Positions 38,363 to 49,111 of a stretch of 64,000 nt of DNA are shown piece after piece; position 1 is the first letter of the stretch; every line of letters begins with the position of its first letter. The DNA lies in NCBI GenBank assembly GCA_947476745.1, contig CANJRG010000007.1:1-64000 (forward strand), in the 5' to 3' direction. This stretch comes from Acidimicrobiia bacterium (GTDB lineage: Bacteria > Actinomycetota > Acidimicrobiia > Acidimicrobiales > CAIXPF01). The notes beneath the pieces are model-generated. The model did no database searches. It saw only the letters and a list, made by a program, of their open reading frames with translations, and was not told the origin of the DNA. Position numbers and translations under genes: made by a program.

Positions 38363-39451
38363 TCAGGGGGTGAGCACCAGCTCGTCCCGGTGGATCACCT
38401 CGACCGGGTCGTCTGCCGCAAGGTCCTCGGTATGGAGGCCCTTCATCCGCTCGAGGTTGCGGGAGCTGACCCGGCACAGCCCCTTCGCGAACACCTCGCC
38501 AGCCGGGGTGAGCAGCTCGACGGCCGCACCTCGGTGGAACTGGCCACGAACCTCGACCACGCCCACCGGCAGGAGCGACCCGGCCCCCTGTGACAGGGCG
38601 CGGTGCGCACCGGCGTCCACGACCACGGCGCCGTCCGCAGCGACTGCGAAGGCGATCCACAGCTTCTTGGCGGACAGCCGCCGTTCGTGGGCGAGGACCA
38701 CGGTCCCGACACCGCTGACGCCGGCCACGGCATCGACGAGGACGTCGGGACGGCCCGCCGCCGCGATGACCGCTCGCACACCGGACCAGGCGGCAATCTT
38801 CGCCGCCGCCAGCTTCGAAGCCATGCCGCCGCTGCCGCGGGCGGTGCCGGTGCCCCCGGCGAACGCCTCGAGTTCCGCGTCGACCTGGCGGATCTCCTCG
38901 ATGAGCGAGGCGGACGTGTCAAGTCGTGGATCGGCAGTGAACAGCCCCGGCGTGTCGGTGAGCAACACGAGCAGGTCAGCGCGCACCAGGTGGGCCACCA
39001 GCGCGGCGATGCGATCGTTGTCTCCGAACCGGATCTCGGCATCGGTGAGCGCGTCGTTCTCGTTGATGACGGGCACCACTCCGAGGTCGAGCAGCCGCTG
39101 CAAGGTGGCCTTGGCGTGCACGTACTGGGCCCGCTCGAAGAAATCGAGCGGCGAAATCAGCACCTGCCCAGCCACGAGCCCCCACGGGGCCAACACCTCG
39201 TTGTAGGTCTGCATCAGCCGGCTCTGACCCACCGCGGACAAGGCCTGCAAGGTCCGGCCGTCCCGGGGCCGCTCGGCCAGCCCGAGGGCCGCCATACCTG
39301 CCGCCACCGCACCCGAGGACACCGCGAGCACCTGATGTCCCTGGTCGCGCACCGCCGCAATCTCGGCGCACAGCTTGACCACGGCGGCATGGTCGATACG
39401 GCCGAGTGCGTCGGTCAGCGACGAGGTACCGATCTTGACGACGACGCGCAC
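38363..39451 (-). CDS. proB: Glutamate 5-kinase
   Basis: A 362-residue enzyme for the first step of proline synthesis. VVVKIGTSSLTD at the start, VSSGAVAAGMAALGL, INENDALTDAEIRFGDND and GTGTARGSGGMASKLAAAK are family motifs. The last 75 residues are the PUA domain. The frame is open to 39592 but overlaps obg; GTG 39451 begins eight bases after the obg stop. proA, which usually follows proB, is absent here. Confidence 0.94.
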   Translation of the reverse strand: MRVVVKIGTSSLTDALGRIDHAAVVKLCAEIAAVRDQGHQVLAVSSGAVAAGMAALGLAERPRDGRTLQALSAVGQSRLMQTYNEVLAPWGLVAGQVLISPLDFFERAQYVHAKATLQRLLDLGVVPVINENDALTDAEIRFGDNDRIAALVAHLVRADLLVLLTDTPGLFTADPRLDTSASLIEEIRQVDAELEAFAGGTGTARGSGGMASKLAAAKIAAWSGVRAVIAAAGRPDVLVDAVAGVSGVGTVVLAHERRLSAKKLWIAFAVAADGAVVVDAGAHRALSQGAGSLLPVGVVEVRGQFHRGAAVELLTPAGEVFAKGLCRVSSRNLERMKGLHTEDLAADDPVEVIHRDELVLTP

Positions 39452-39458
39452 GCCAGGC

Positions 39459-40715
39459 TCACAGTCCGTCTTCGGAGTACTCGAACTCGAAGGAGGCGAT
39501 GCGGACGGTGTCACCGTCGTGAACGCCGGCGCGGGCCAGGGCCTTCTCGACACCGAGCCGCTTGAGTCGCTGCCGGGCGTAGTCGGCCGCATCGGGGTTG
39601 GTCAGGTCGGACAGGGCAACGGCCCGCTCGGCCTGGCGTCCCAGCACGCGGAAGGTGCCGTCGTCGTCGCGCTCGATACGGAACCCCTCGGGAACGGGGC
39701 GGTGCACCAGGTACCCGTCGCGTTCGGGCTCGGCCCGGCGGGCCTCGTCCACCAGGTCGGCGAGACGGAACACCAGCAGGTCGAGCCCCTCGCCGGTCAC
39801 CGAAGAGACCCGCAGATCGGTGAAGTCCTCGTGCCGCTCACCGACCGCACCCTCGAGGTCGGCGCGGGAACCGACGACGACCCGGGGACGGTGCAGCAGT
39901 TGCGGCTGGTAGGCCCCCAGCTCGGCGAGCAGCACCCGCTGCTGCTCCTCAGGAGCGGTGCCGTCGATCATGGCCAGATCGAGCAGGATCACCAGAACCC
40001 GAGCCCGTTCGACGTGGCGGAGGAACTGGTGGCCCAGGCCCCGCCCCTCGGCGGCACCCTCGATGAGGCCGGGGATGTCGGCCATGACGAAGTCACGACT
40101 GTCCCCCACCCGGACGACACCGAGGTTGGGTTCGAGCGTGGTGAAGGGATAGTCGGCGACCTTCGGTTTGGCCGCGGAGACCCGCGAGATCAGCGTCGAC
40201 TTACCGACGTTCGGGTAGCCGACCAGGGCCACGTCGGCGACGAGCTTCAACTCGAGCCGCAACCAGCGCTCCTGGCCCTCCTCGCCCTGCTCGGCGAAGG
40301 TCGGGGCACGACGGTGGTTGGACAGGAACGAGGCATTGCCCCGACCACCCCGGCCGCCCTCGCCCGCCAGCCAACGGTCGCCGTCGCCCACCAGATCGAC
40401 CAGCACGGTGCCATCCCGGTCCTTCACCACCGTTCCGACCGGTACGTGGGTGACCATGTCCTTGCCGGTGCTGCCGTTGAGCTTCTTGCCCTTGCCGTGG
40501 ACACCGTCGCCGGCCCGGCGATGCGGATGATCGCGATAGGCGATGAGCGAACTCACATTGCGGTCCGCCACCAACCAGACATCGCCACCCTTGCCACCGT
40601 CACCGCCGTCGGGGCCGCCTCGGGGCACGTAGGTCTCACGGCGGAACGACACACAGCCAGCTCCGCCGTCACCTCCTCGCACGTTGATGGCACATTCGTC
40701 GATGAAGGACGACAC
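39459..40715 (-). CDS. obg: GTPase ObgE/CgtA
   Basis: A 418-residue ribosome-assembly GTPase. It has the Gly-rich Obg fold (FIDECAINVRGGDGGAG, RGGPDGGDGGKGGDV), the G domain with GYPNVGKST (about 165-173) and DIPGLIEGAAEG, and a C-terminal OCT domain (about 340-415). The start is GTG 40715; the upstream frame is spurious. It is followed by proB. In most actinobacteria rpmA lies directly upstream, but here the inverted dgt gene is between them. Confidence 0.95.
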   Translation of the reverse strand: MSSFIDECAINVRGGDGGAGCVSFRRETYVPRGGPDGGDGGKGGDVWLVADRNVSSLIAYRDHPHRRAGDGVHGKGKKLNGSTGKDMVTHVPVGTVVKDRDGTVLVDLVGDGDRWLAGEGGRGGRGNASFLSNHRRAPTFAEQGEEGQERWLRLELKLVADVALVGYPNVGKSTLISRVSAAKPKVADYPFTTLEPNLGVVRVGDSRDFVMADIPGLIEGAAEGRGLGHQFLRHVERARVLVILLDLAMIDGTAPEEQQRVLLAELGAYQPQLLHRPRVVVGSRADLEGAVGERHEDFTDLRVSSVTGEGLDLLVFRLADLVDEARRAEPERDGYLVHRPVPEGFRIERDDDGTFRVLGRQAERAVALSDLTNPDAADYARQRLKRLGVEKALARAGVHDGDTVRIASFEFEYSEDGL

Positions 40716-40878
40716 GGCTGCCCAGGATAGGCGTCGCGCCCCCGTCGCCCGTTCCCGGGCCCGGCGCAGCCCACCGGGCGGCGGCGCCCGACCGTCACTG
40801 TCGGTCCCTACGATGGAGACCCACGCCTTCAGCGGTGACGGTTGGCAGACCGCCCGCCGAGGAGGAGGAACGCACCAT

Positions 40879-40932
40879 CCCAGCCCACGACCAGCACCCA
40901 GCCCACGACCAGCACCCAGCCCACGACCCGCG
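40879..40932. repeat. 18-bp tandem repeat, three units
   Basis: cccagcccacgaccagca occurs at 40879-40896 and 40897-40914 exactly and at 40915-40932 with three changes. It lies in the region between obg and dgt and would encode PAHDQH repeats if dgt began at GTG 40835. Confidence 0.8.
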
Positions 40933-40996
40933 GCAGCCGGACTCACCACGGTCGCTCCAGCACGAGCGACCACGAAACCACATCTGGGCGGCCACC

Positions 40997-42073
40997 ATGC
41001 GCGGCATCGACACCGATGCCGGCCTGGTGCTCGCCCATCGCAGCGCGCCACCGCCCCTCGTCCAGGGTCGCCTGGTGGTCCGAGAGGACCGCGAGACGCA
41101 CGAGGAGCGCTCTCTCGCCGTGGGAGCCACCCGCTCGACCGGCGCCGGTGACCGGCTCCGCCCCGAGGAACCCGATCCCTTGCGTACCTGTTTCGAGCGT
41201 GACCGCGACCGCATCCTGCACGCCAACGCGTTCCGGCGCCTGGCCGGCAAGACCCAGGTGTTCGTCTTCCCCGCCGACCATCAGCGCACCCGGTTGACCC
41301 ACGCGCTCGAAGTCGCCCAGGTGGCGACGGCGGTTTCGCGCGCAGTCGGGCTGAACGTGCCGCTCACCGAAGCCATCGCGCTCGGCCACGACTGCGGCCA
41401 CGGCCCCGGGGGCCATGCCAGCGAGGATGCCCTCGATCTGTACCTGCCCGAGGGCTACAACCACGCAATCTGGGGGGCCGACGTCGTGCTGGCGCCGCTC
41501 AACCTGTGCCGGGAAACCCTCGACGGTATCCGCCACCACTCGTGGTCGCTGCCGACCCCGACGACCCCGGAAGGCGTCGTGGTCAGCTGGGCCGACCGCT
41601 GCGCCTACAGCGCCCACGATCTCGAGGACGCGGTGCGCGCCGGCATCGTGGCGGTCGGCGACCTACCGGCCGAGGTGGCCGACGTCGTCGGTCGCACCCG
41701 TTCGGAGCAGTTACGCACGTTCGTGCACGCTCTGGTCGCATCAATCGCCGAGCACGGGGTGGTCGGCATGGATGCGGTGCACGCCGGCGGACTCGCCGCG
41801 CTGCGGGCCTTCAACTACGAGCGGATCTACATGCGCCCGGAGTCCGTGGCCCAAGGCGCGGCGGTCATCGACGTGCTGCGAGCGCTCGTCGACTATTTCC
41901 TCGAACGCCCCGAGGCCCTCCCCGTCCTCACCGATCCGCCCGACGACCCGGTGCGTGCCGTGGTGGCCTACGTGGCCGGCATGACCGACCGCTACGCGTT
42001 CGACAAGGCCGTGCAGCTGCTCGGCTGGCGCCAAGACCGACTTCCCCGCGGCATCGACCTGCCCGCCGCCTGA
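40997..42073 (+). CDS. dgt: Deoxyguanosinetriphosphate triphosphohydrolase-like dNTPase
   Basis: A dNTPase of the HD superfamily, 358 residues from ATG 40997. It cleaves dNTPs to nucleoside and triphosphate. The HD motifs are RLTHALEVAQVA and LGHDCGHGPGGHASE, with AFRRLAGKTQVF before and FNYERIYMRPES after. The conserved core begins at about REDRETHEERSL, so the start is uncertain: GTG 40835 would add 54 residues covering the 18-bp repeats, and a strong ggaggaggaa at 40861 has no standard start codon at the right distance. It is inverted between obg and rpmA. Confidence 0.87.
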   Translation: MRGIDTDAGLVLAHRSAPPPLVQGRLVVREDRETHEERSLAVGATRSTGAGDRLRPEEPDPLRTCFERDRDRILHANAFRRLAGKTQVFVFPADHQRTRLTHALEVAQVATAVSRAVGLNVPLTEAIALGHDCGHGPGGHASEDALDLYLPEGYNHAIWGADVVLAPLNLCRETLDGIRHHSWSLPTPTTPEGVVVSWADRCAYSAHDLEDAVRAGIVAVGDLPAEVADVVGRTRSEQLRTFVHALVASIAEHGVVGMDAVHAGGLAALRAFNYERIYMRPESVAQGAAVIDVLRALVDYFLERPEALPVLTDPPDDPVRAVVAYVAGMTDRYAFDKAVQLLGWRQDRLPRGIDLPAA

Positions 42074-42211
42074 GTCGATCGCCTCCACCCGTCAGGGCCC
42101 GAGCGCCCGGTCGCCGAGGCCTGAGGTTCAAACGGTCCGGGCCCGGGGTCCGTCCGGGCGAGGCACGGGAGGGGTCGGGCGACCCCGGTCGGCCGCCTCC
42201 CGAAAACGTCA

Positions 42212-42237
42212 GTGGCCCCGCCCGAAGGCGGAGCCAC
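42212..42237. terminator. Hairpin terminator with UUCG loop between rpmA and dgt
   Basis: An 11-bp stem with one mismatch (42212-42222 with 42227-42237) has the loop cgaa, which reads TTCG on the minus strand. gacgtttt follows on the minus side. It would end the rng-rplU-rpmA transcript and could also serve dgt. The rest of 42074-42279 shows nothing. Confidence 0.75.
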
Positions 42238-42279
42238 TACATCGTTCGGTGCGCCGGGTTCGCTCCCGGCGGCGATCGG

Positions 42280-42531
42280 TCAGTCCCCGAAGACGTTGAC
42301 GACCCGACGGCCCCTGGCGGTCCCGAAGGCCACCTTTCCAGCCGCCATGGCGAACAGGGTGTCGTCGCCACCCCGACCCACGTTCTCACCGGGGTGGAAG
42401 CGGGTGCCGCGCTGACGAACCAGGATCGAGCCCGCCTTGACCTGGGTTCCGGCGAATGCCTTCACCCCGAGTCGCTGGGCATTGGAATCGCGGCCGTTGC
42501 GGGTTGAACCGCCGCCTTTGGTCTTCGACAT
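42280..42531 (-). CDS. rpmA: Large ribosomal subunit protein bL27
   Basis: An 83-residue basic protein near the peptidyl-transferase centre. [40 protein letters not shown] and GKVAFG are unmistakable. ATG 42531 lies 13 bases after the rplU stop. The N-terminus is MSKTKGG rather than the common MAHKKGG. Confidence 0.95.
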   Translation of the reverse strand: MSKTKGGGSTRNGRDSNAQRLGVKAFAGTQVKAGSILVRQRGTRFHPGENVGRGGDDTLFAMAAGKVAFGTARGRRVVNVFGD

Positions 42532-42544
42532 GGCGAAACGCTCC

Positions 42545-42853
42545 TCAGCCCTTGATCGAGGTGATCTCGATGGTGGAGTACTTCTGACGATGGCCCCAGC
42601 GGCGACGCTCGTTGGCCTTTGACTTGTAGGTGAAACCAACGACTTTCGGACCCTTGGTCTCGCCAACCACTCGAGCGGTGACCGAAGCCCCGTTGAGTTG
42701 GCTGGGAGTGGCCTTCACGTTGTCACCATCTACCACCAGCACAGGCGAGAAGCTGACCTCGGCATCGACGTCGGAGCCCAAGAGCTCCACCGCGAGCCGC
42801 TGGCCCTCTTCCACCCGGTACTGCTTGCCCCCGGTTTTGATCACGGCATACAT
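42545..42853 (-). CDS. rplU: Large ribosomal subunit protein bL21
   Basis: A 102-residue rRNA-binding protein. [20 protein letters not shown] and the C-terminal [20 protein letters not shown] match the family. The start is ATG 42853; an upstream extension overlaps the leader. It is 49 bases after RNase E/G and directly before rpmA. Confidence 0.95.
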   Translation of the reverse strand: MYAVIKTGGKQYRVEEGQRLAVELLGSDVDAEVSFSPVLVVDGDNVKATPSQLNGASVTARVVGETKGPKVVGFTYKSKANERRRWGHRQKYSTIEITSIKG

Positions 42854-42902
42854 AGCGGTCCGGGATTGTAGTCGGTCAGAACCGTCGAACCGAAAGCGGC
42901 GC

Positions 42903-45149
42903 TCACGCGTCCTCCCCCACAAGGTCCTCGTCGAGGATCACGCCTCGTCCGGAGCAGTGGGTGCAGGCGCAGGAAACCGACTCGATCAGGCCCTCGCCGA
43001 TGCGCTTGCGGGTCATCTCGACCAGGCCCAACTCGGAGATCTCGAAGACCTGGGTCCGGGTCTTGTCACGGGCGAGGGCCTCACGGAAGGCCCGGATCAC
43101 CTCATCACGGTTGTTCCGGATCTCCATGTCGACGAAGTCGATCACGATGATGCCGCCGATGTCGCGTAAGCGCAGCTGACGAGCGATCTCGATCGCGGCC
43201 TCGAGGTTGTTACGGAAGACCGTTTCCTCGAGACTCGACTTCCCGACGTTCTTGCCGGTGTTTACGTCGATGACCGTGAGGGCCTCGGTGTGCTCGATGA
43301 TGAGCGAACCGCCCGAGGGCAGCCACACCTTGCGATCGAGGGCCCTTAGCCGCTGCTCGTGGACGTGGTGGCGCTCGAACAGCGGCAGGGGCTCGGTGCC
43401 GGTGTCGAAGAACTCGACGCGGTCGGCCGTAGTGGGTGAGATGGACGCGACGTAGGACCGGACCTCCTCGAAGAGGGCCCGGTCGTCGATGATGATACTG
43501 CGGTACTCGTCGTTGAACTCTTCGCGGATGACCCGCAACGCCAAGTCGGGCTCCCGGTAGAGCAGGGCCGGGCTGGCCGAGCGCTTGGAGAGGGCCTCGA
43601 TGGCCGTCCACTGGTCGAGCAGCCGACGCACGTCACGCTCGATCTCCTCCTCGGTGACGCCCTCAGCGGCAGTACGGACGATGACACCGTGCTGCGGCGG
43701 CTTCACCTGATCGAGGATGTGGCGCAGGCGCTTGCGTTCGTTGTCCGGCAGCCGCTTGGAGATGCCGTAGGTCGAGCTGTTCGGGATGAGCACCACGAAA
43801 CGGCCCGGCAGCGACACCTCCTGGGTGAGGCGGGCGCCCTTGTGGGCGATGGGGTTCTTGGTGACCTGGCAGACGATGGTCTGACGGGCACGCAGCACCT
43901 GTTCGATGCGGGGCTTGCCCCCCGGGCCCGAGGCGGGACCCTCGAGGTCCTCCTTCTCGTACTGCACGTCGCCGCGGTAGAGCACCGCGTTCTTCGGCGT
44001 GCCGATGTCGACGAAGGCAGCTTCCATCCCGGGCAGCACGTTCTGCACCTTGCCGAGGTAGATGTTGCCGTGGATCTCGGCAACGTCGTCCGCCGGACGG
44101 GACACGTAGTGCTCGACGAGCGAGCGCCCCTCGAGCACGGCGATCTGGGTGGCCTTCGGCGCGACGTGGACGCACATCACATAGCGTCCGACCGGACGAC
44201 CCTTGCGCTCCTTGCCCTTGCGGCGGCGCAGGGCCCGCTCGTCGAGCTCGACCGGGTCGTCGTCGTAGAGCACCTGCTCGACCGGCTGGAGCTGCTCAGC
44301 CTGGTTGCGGCCACCGCGCGGGTCAGCCTGGCGCGGTTCGCCGGTGCGGTTGCCCCCGCCCTCGCGCTTGCTACCACCCCTACCGCGACCCCCGCGACGT
44401 CGCCGCCGGGCGGGTCCGTCCTCACCCTCGCCGCCCTCCTCCGCTGCGGGCCCTTCGGGCTCGGTGGGGACGGGCTGGACCGGAGCCGGCATCGAGTCGC
44501 CGATCCGCGGCTTGCGCGGTACCAACGCCCGCTCGGCTGCCTCGACCGACTGGGGCTTGCCCTCGAAGTGGCGGTCGGGCAGCTCGGGGTTGCGGGCGTC
44601 GTCGAGTGCGGTCGGCTCACGCACCTCGCCGCTCACCGCAGCCGGCGCACGTTCGGCGGGTCCAGCAGCCGTGTCGCTGGACCCGTCGGTGCCTCCGGGT
44701 TCGCTCGCAGCGCCCTCTCGGCCGCCCGCCTGACCGCCCCGGCCGCGACCGCCTCGCCGGCGGCTGCTCCCCGAGCGCCCCTCGCGTGGCGCGCCGTCTG
44801 CACCCGCGGAACCCGCGGCACCCGCGGCACCGTCTTCTCCGGCCTCGCTCACCGAATGCATCTCGGCGTCGCCCGCAGTGGCCGATCGGGCCTGCCGCGG
44901 GGGTTGCCCGCCGGCCGGCCCGCGGGCGTCGGGATCGCCATCCTCAGCCGATGAGGTCACCCGGTGGCCCGGGCCAGGTGCTGCCTCGGCGGGACCGCCT
45001 TCACGCCCCTCCGGGGCGGTCGGGCCCGCGACGACCGGAAGAGCGGCCGTTTCAGCTGAGCTGACGGGGGTGTGCGTGTTGGACCTCACCGTCGGCGTGG
45101 CCGGCGACGGTGAGAGATCGGATCCAGGTGTGACCGGGACCTCTGCCAT
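42903..45149 (-). CDS. rng: Ribonuclease E/G family endoribonuclease
   Basis: A 748-residue RNase. The first 300 residues are low-complexity, rich in Gly, Arg, Pro and acidic residues, like the long N-terminal tail of actinobacterial RNase E. The S1 domain begins at about 325 (YVMCVHVAPKATQIAV ... IHGNIYLGKVQNVLPGMEAAFVDIG). The DNase I-like catalytic part has TVIDVNTGK and IIVIDFVDM with the metal-binding Asp pair, and ends with CACTHCSGRG, the zinc-link cysteines. It processes rRNA and mRNA. ATG 45149, 12 bases after the TIGR03936 gene stop. Confidence 0.92.
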   Translation of the reverse strand: MAEVPVTPGSDLSPSPATPTVRSNTHTPVSSAETAALPVVAGPTAPEGREGGPAEAAPGPGHRVTSSAEDGDPDARGPAGGQPPRQARSATAGDAEMHSVSEAGEDGAAGAAGSAGADGAPREGRSGSSRRRGGRGRGGQAGGREGAASEPGGTDGSSDTAAGPAERAPAAVSGEVREPTALDDARNPELPDRHFEGKPQSVEAAERALVPRKPRIGDSMPAPVQPVPTEPEGPAAEEGGEGEDGPARRRRRGGRGRGGSKREGGGNRTGEPRQADPRGGRNQAEQLQPVEQVLYDDDPVELDERALRRRKGKERKGRPVGRYVMCVHVAPKATQIAVLEGRSLVEHYVSRPADDVAEIHGNIYLGKVQNVLPGMEAAFVDIGTPKNAVLYRGDVQYEKEDLEGPASGPGGKPRIEQVLRARQTIVCQVTKNPIAHKGARLTQEVSLPGRFVVLIPNSSTYGISKRLPDNERKRLRHILDQVKPPQHGVIVRTAAEGVTEEEIERDVRRLLDQWTAIEALSKRSASPALLYREPDLALRVIREEFNDEYRSIIIDDRALFEEVRSYVASISPTTADRVEFFDTGTEPLPLFERHHVHEQRLRALDRKVWLPSGGSLIIEHTEALTVIDVNTGKNVGKSSLEETVFRNNLEAAIEIARQLRLRDIGGIIVIDFVDMEIRNNRDEVIRAFREALARDKTRTQVFEISELGLVEMTRKRIGEGLIESVSCACTHCSGRGVILDEDLVGEDA

Positions 45150-45161
45150 GGGCGTTCCTTC

Positions 45162-45934
45162 TCATGTGGCGCACGTCTCGGTGCGCAGCCACGGAAGCGG
45201 ACCGGCGGGCAGCGCAAGGGGCTCCTGCCGTCCGTCCTCGTGGTCGATCCATTGGGCAAGCCTGACCACCCGACGTTCCCGCCACATCGGTCCGAGGGCG
45301 CCGATGAGCTCGGCAGGCCGCAGGGTCCGGGGCTGGGTTCCGATCTCGGCGCGTAGGACCACGCCCGGGTCGTCCGGGACATGTTCGCATCCGGCACCGG
45401 CGCAATCGGCACGATCGCAACCGACCTGGCTGCGGTCGAGGGACAGGGAGCGGACGTAGGGCCGGATGTCGTCGTTGACGGTCTTGCCCTTGCGTTCGCG
45501 GGTGATGAACACGGATTGCGCGTCGAGCAGCGCATCCACCGCTGCGGCGGCATCGTCGAGCGAGCCGCCGTCCAGGCCGATCGACCACGTCGAACTGGTG
45601 ACGGCCTCCTGAAGCGAGATTCCACCGATCGAGGGCACCACGGCGACGGCCGTGCAGTCCACCCCCATCGGCAGCACTGCGCTGAACCGTTCGGTCAGCG
45701 AAGCGAGGGTGTCCTCGTCGATGTCGTCGACTAGGTCGACGTCGAGGTATTCGGCCCAGGACTCGTGGGCGACCGAGAGTGCCAGGCCGAAGTGGAACCT
45801 CGGCCGTGGCGAGAACCCGCCGGAATAGGCGACCGGGAGGTCGGCCCGCCGCAACGCCCGCTCCCAGATCCGGGCGAGGTCGCGATGGGACACGAACCGG
45901 ACCTTGCCGAGCTTGGTGAAGCGGGCCCGGACCC

Positions 45935-45938
<4 letters not shown>
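45162..45938 (-). CDS. TIGR03936/DUF2344 radical SAM-associated protein
   Basis: A 258-residue protein. MRVRARFTKLGKVRFVSHRDL, VAYSGGFSPRPRFHFGLAL and the SWAEYLDVDL segment identify DUF2344. Cysteines cluster in the middle (CDRADCAGAGCEHV). In actinobacteria and firmicutes it always travels with, or is fused to, the TIGR03960 radical SAM protein upstream. The activity is unknown; a role in RNA modification is often suspected because RNase E/G follows. ATG 45938 overlaps the upstream stop by four bases. Confidence 0.88.
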
Positions 45939-47902
<1,964 letters not shown>

Positions 47903-47959
47903 GTCCGGCTCAGGTTACTCGACGGTGCCGCCGACGCTGCGGCTGCCCGGCCGGGCCGA

Positions 47960-49111
47960 TCAGCGGAACCGGTGCATGTGGACCGACAGCACGATGCCGA
48001 TACCGGCGCAGGTGGTCAGCATCGAGGAGCCCCCATAGCTCAGGAACGGCAGCGGGATGCCGGTGACCGGCATGATCCGCATGCTCATGCCGACGTTCTC
48101 GAACACCTGGAACATGATCATGGCCAGCACCCCGCAGCACAGCAGGGTCCCGAAATCCTCGCGGGCCAGTTGCGCCACCCTCAGCACCCGCAAAGACAGC
48201 ACCAGGAACAGCGCCAGCACGGCCGAGGCGCCGATGAAACCCAACTCCTCCCCCACGACGGTGAAGATGAAGTCGGTCTGCTGTTCGGGGACCCGCCCGT
48301 CCTGGGTCTGCGGGCCCTTGCCCCAGCCGCGGCCGGTGAGCCCACCGAGGCTGATCGCCGTCTCGGACTGGTCGACGTTGTAGCTCTCGGCAAGCCCGTT
48401 GTCACGGTCTGACGAGCGCTCGATGAACACGAGCAACCGGTCACGCTGGTACTGGGCGAGCAGGTCGCTGTTGAGCACGGCCACCGTGCCCAACATGCCC
48501 AGCACCATCAGGGCGGCGAGGTAGCGGGCGCGTACCCCGACCACCGCAAGCAGGGTCAGGGTCACGATCACGAATACCAGCACGGTGCCGAGGTCCGGCT
48601 GGAGCAGGATCAGGCCCATCGGCAGGCCGGCGATGATCAGGGCCGCGATCACCCGCTTGGGTGTCAGATCGTGGCGATGGCTCGACAGGTACGCCGACAC
48701 GGTGATGATCAGGGCGAGCTTGGCCGGCTCGGACGGCTGCAGCTGGAACGGCCCGAACCCGAACCAGGCTTGCGCGCCCTTGACGTTCTGACCCATGACC
48801 AGCACCCCGGCGAGCATTATCAGCGCACCGGGGTAGAACACCACCGCCCACTCGCGCAGTTTCCGGTAGTCCACGAAGGCGAAGCCCGCCATCAGGCCCA
48901 GGCCCAGCAGGAGGGCGAGAAGCTGCCGGGCGACCATCCCGGTATGGGGATCGGGACCGCTGCCCTTGGTGGCACTGAAGATGGCCGCCAGGCCGATGCA
49001 GCTCAGCAGCAGGCTCAGCCCGAGCAGACTCCAGTCGAGGTGGCGGTGGGGTGCACCGGGGTCGCGGCGCAAGGACTCGACCGACGGGGACGGCCTGGTC
49101 AGGATCGACAC
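47960..49111 (-). CDS. rodA: Rod-shape peptidoglycan polymerase RodA
   Basis: A 383-residue SEDS-family glycosyltransferase that polymerises lipid II during side-wall growth. Ten or so membrane segments, FGPFQLQPSEPAKLALI, LQPDLGTVLVF, DFIFTVVGEELGFIGA and GIPLPFLSYGGSSML are the family hallmarks. GTG 49111 overlaps the end of mrdA by 13 bases, so the SEDS-PBP2 pair is made together. Confidence 0.95.
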   Translation of the reverse strand: MSILTRPSPSVESLRRDPGAPHRHLDWSLLGLSLLLSCIGLAAIFSATKGSGPDPHTGMVARQLLALLLGLGLMAGFAFVDYRKLREWAVVFYPGALIMLAGVLVMGQNVKGAQAWFGFGPFQLQPSEPAKLALIITVSAYLSSHRHDLTPKRVIAALIIAGLPMGLILLQPDLGTVLVFVIVTLTLLAVVGVRARYLAALMVLGMLGTVAVLNSDLLAQYQRDRLLVFIERSSDRDNGLAESYNVDQSETAISLGGLTGRGWGKGPQTQDGRVPEQQTDFIFTVVGEELGFIGASAVLALFLVLSLRVLRVAQLAREDFGTLLCCGVLAMIMFQVFENVGMSMRIMPVTGIPLPFLSYGGSSMLTTCAGIGIVLSVHMHRFR

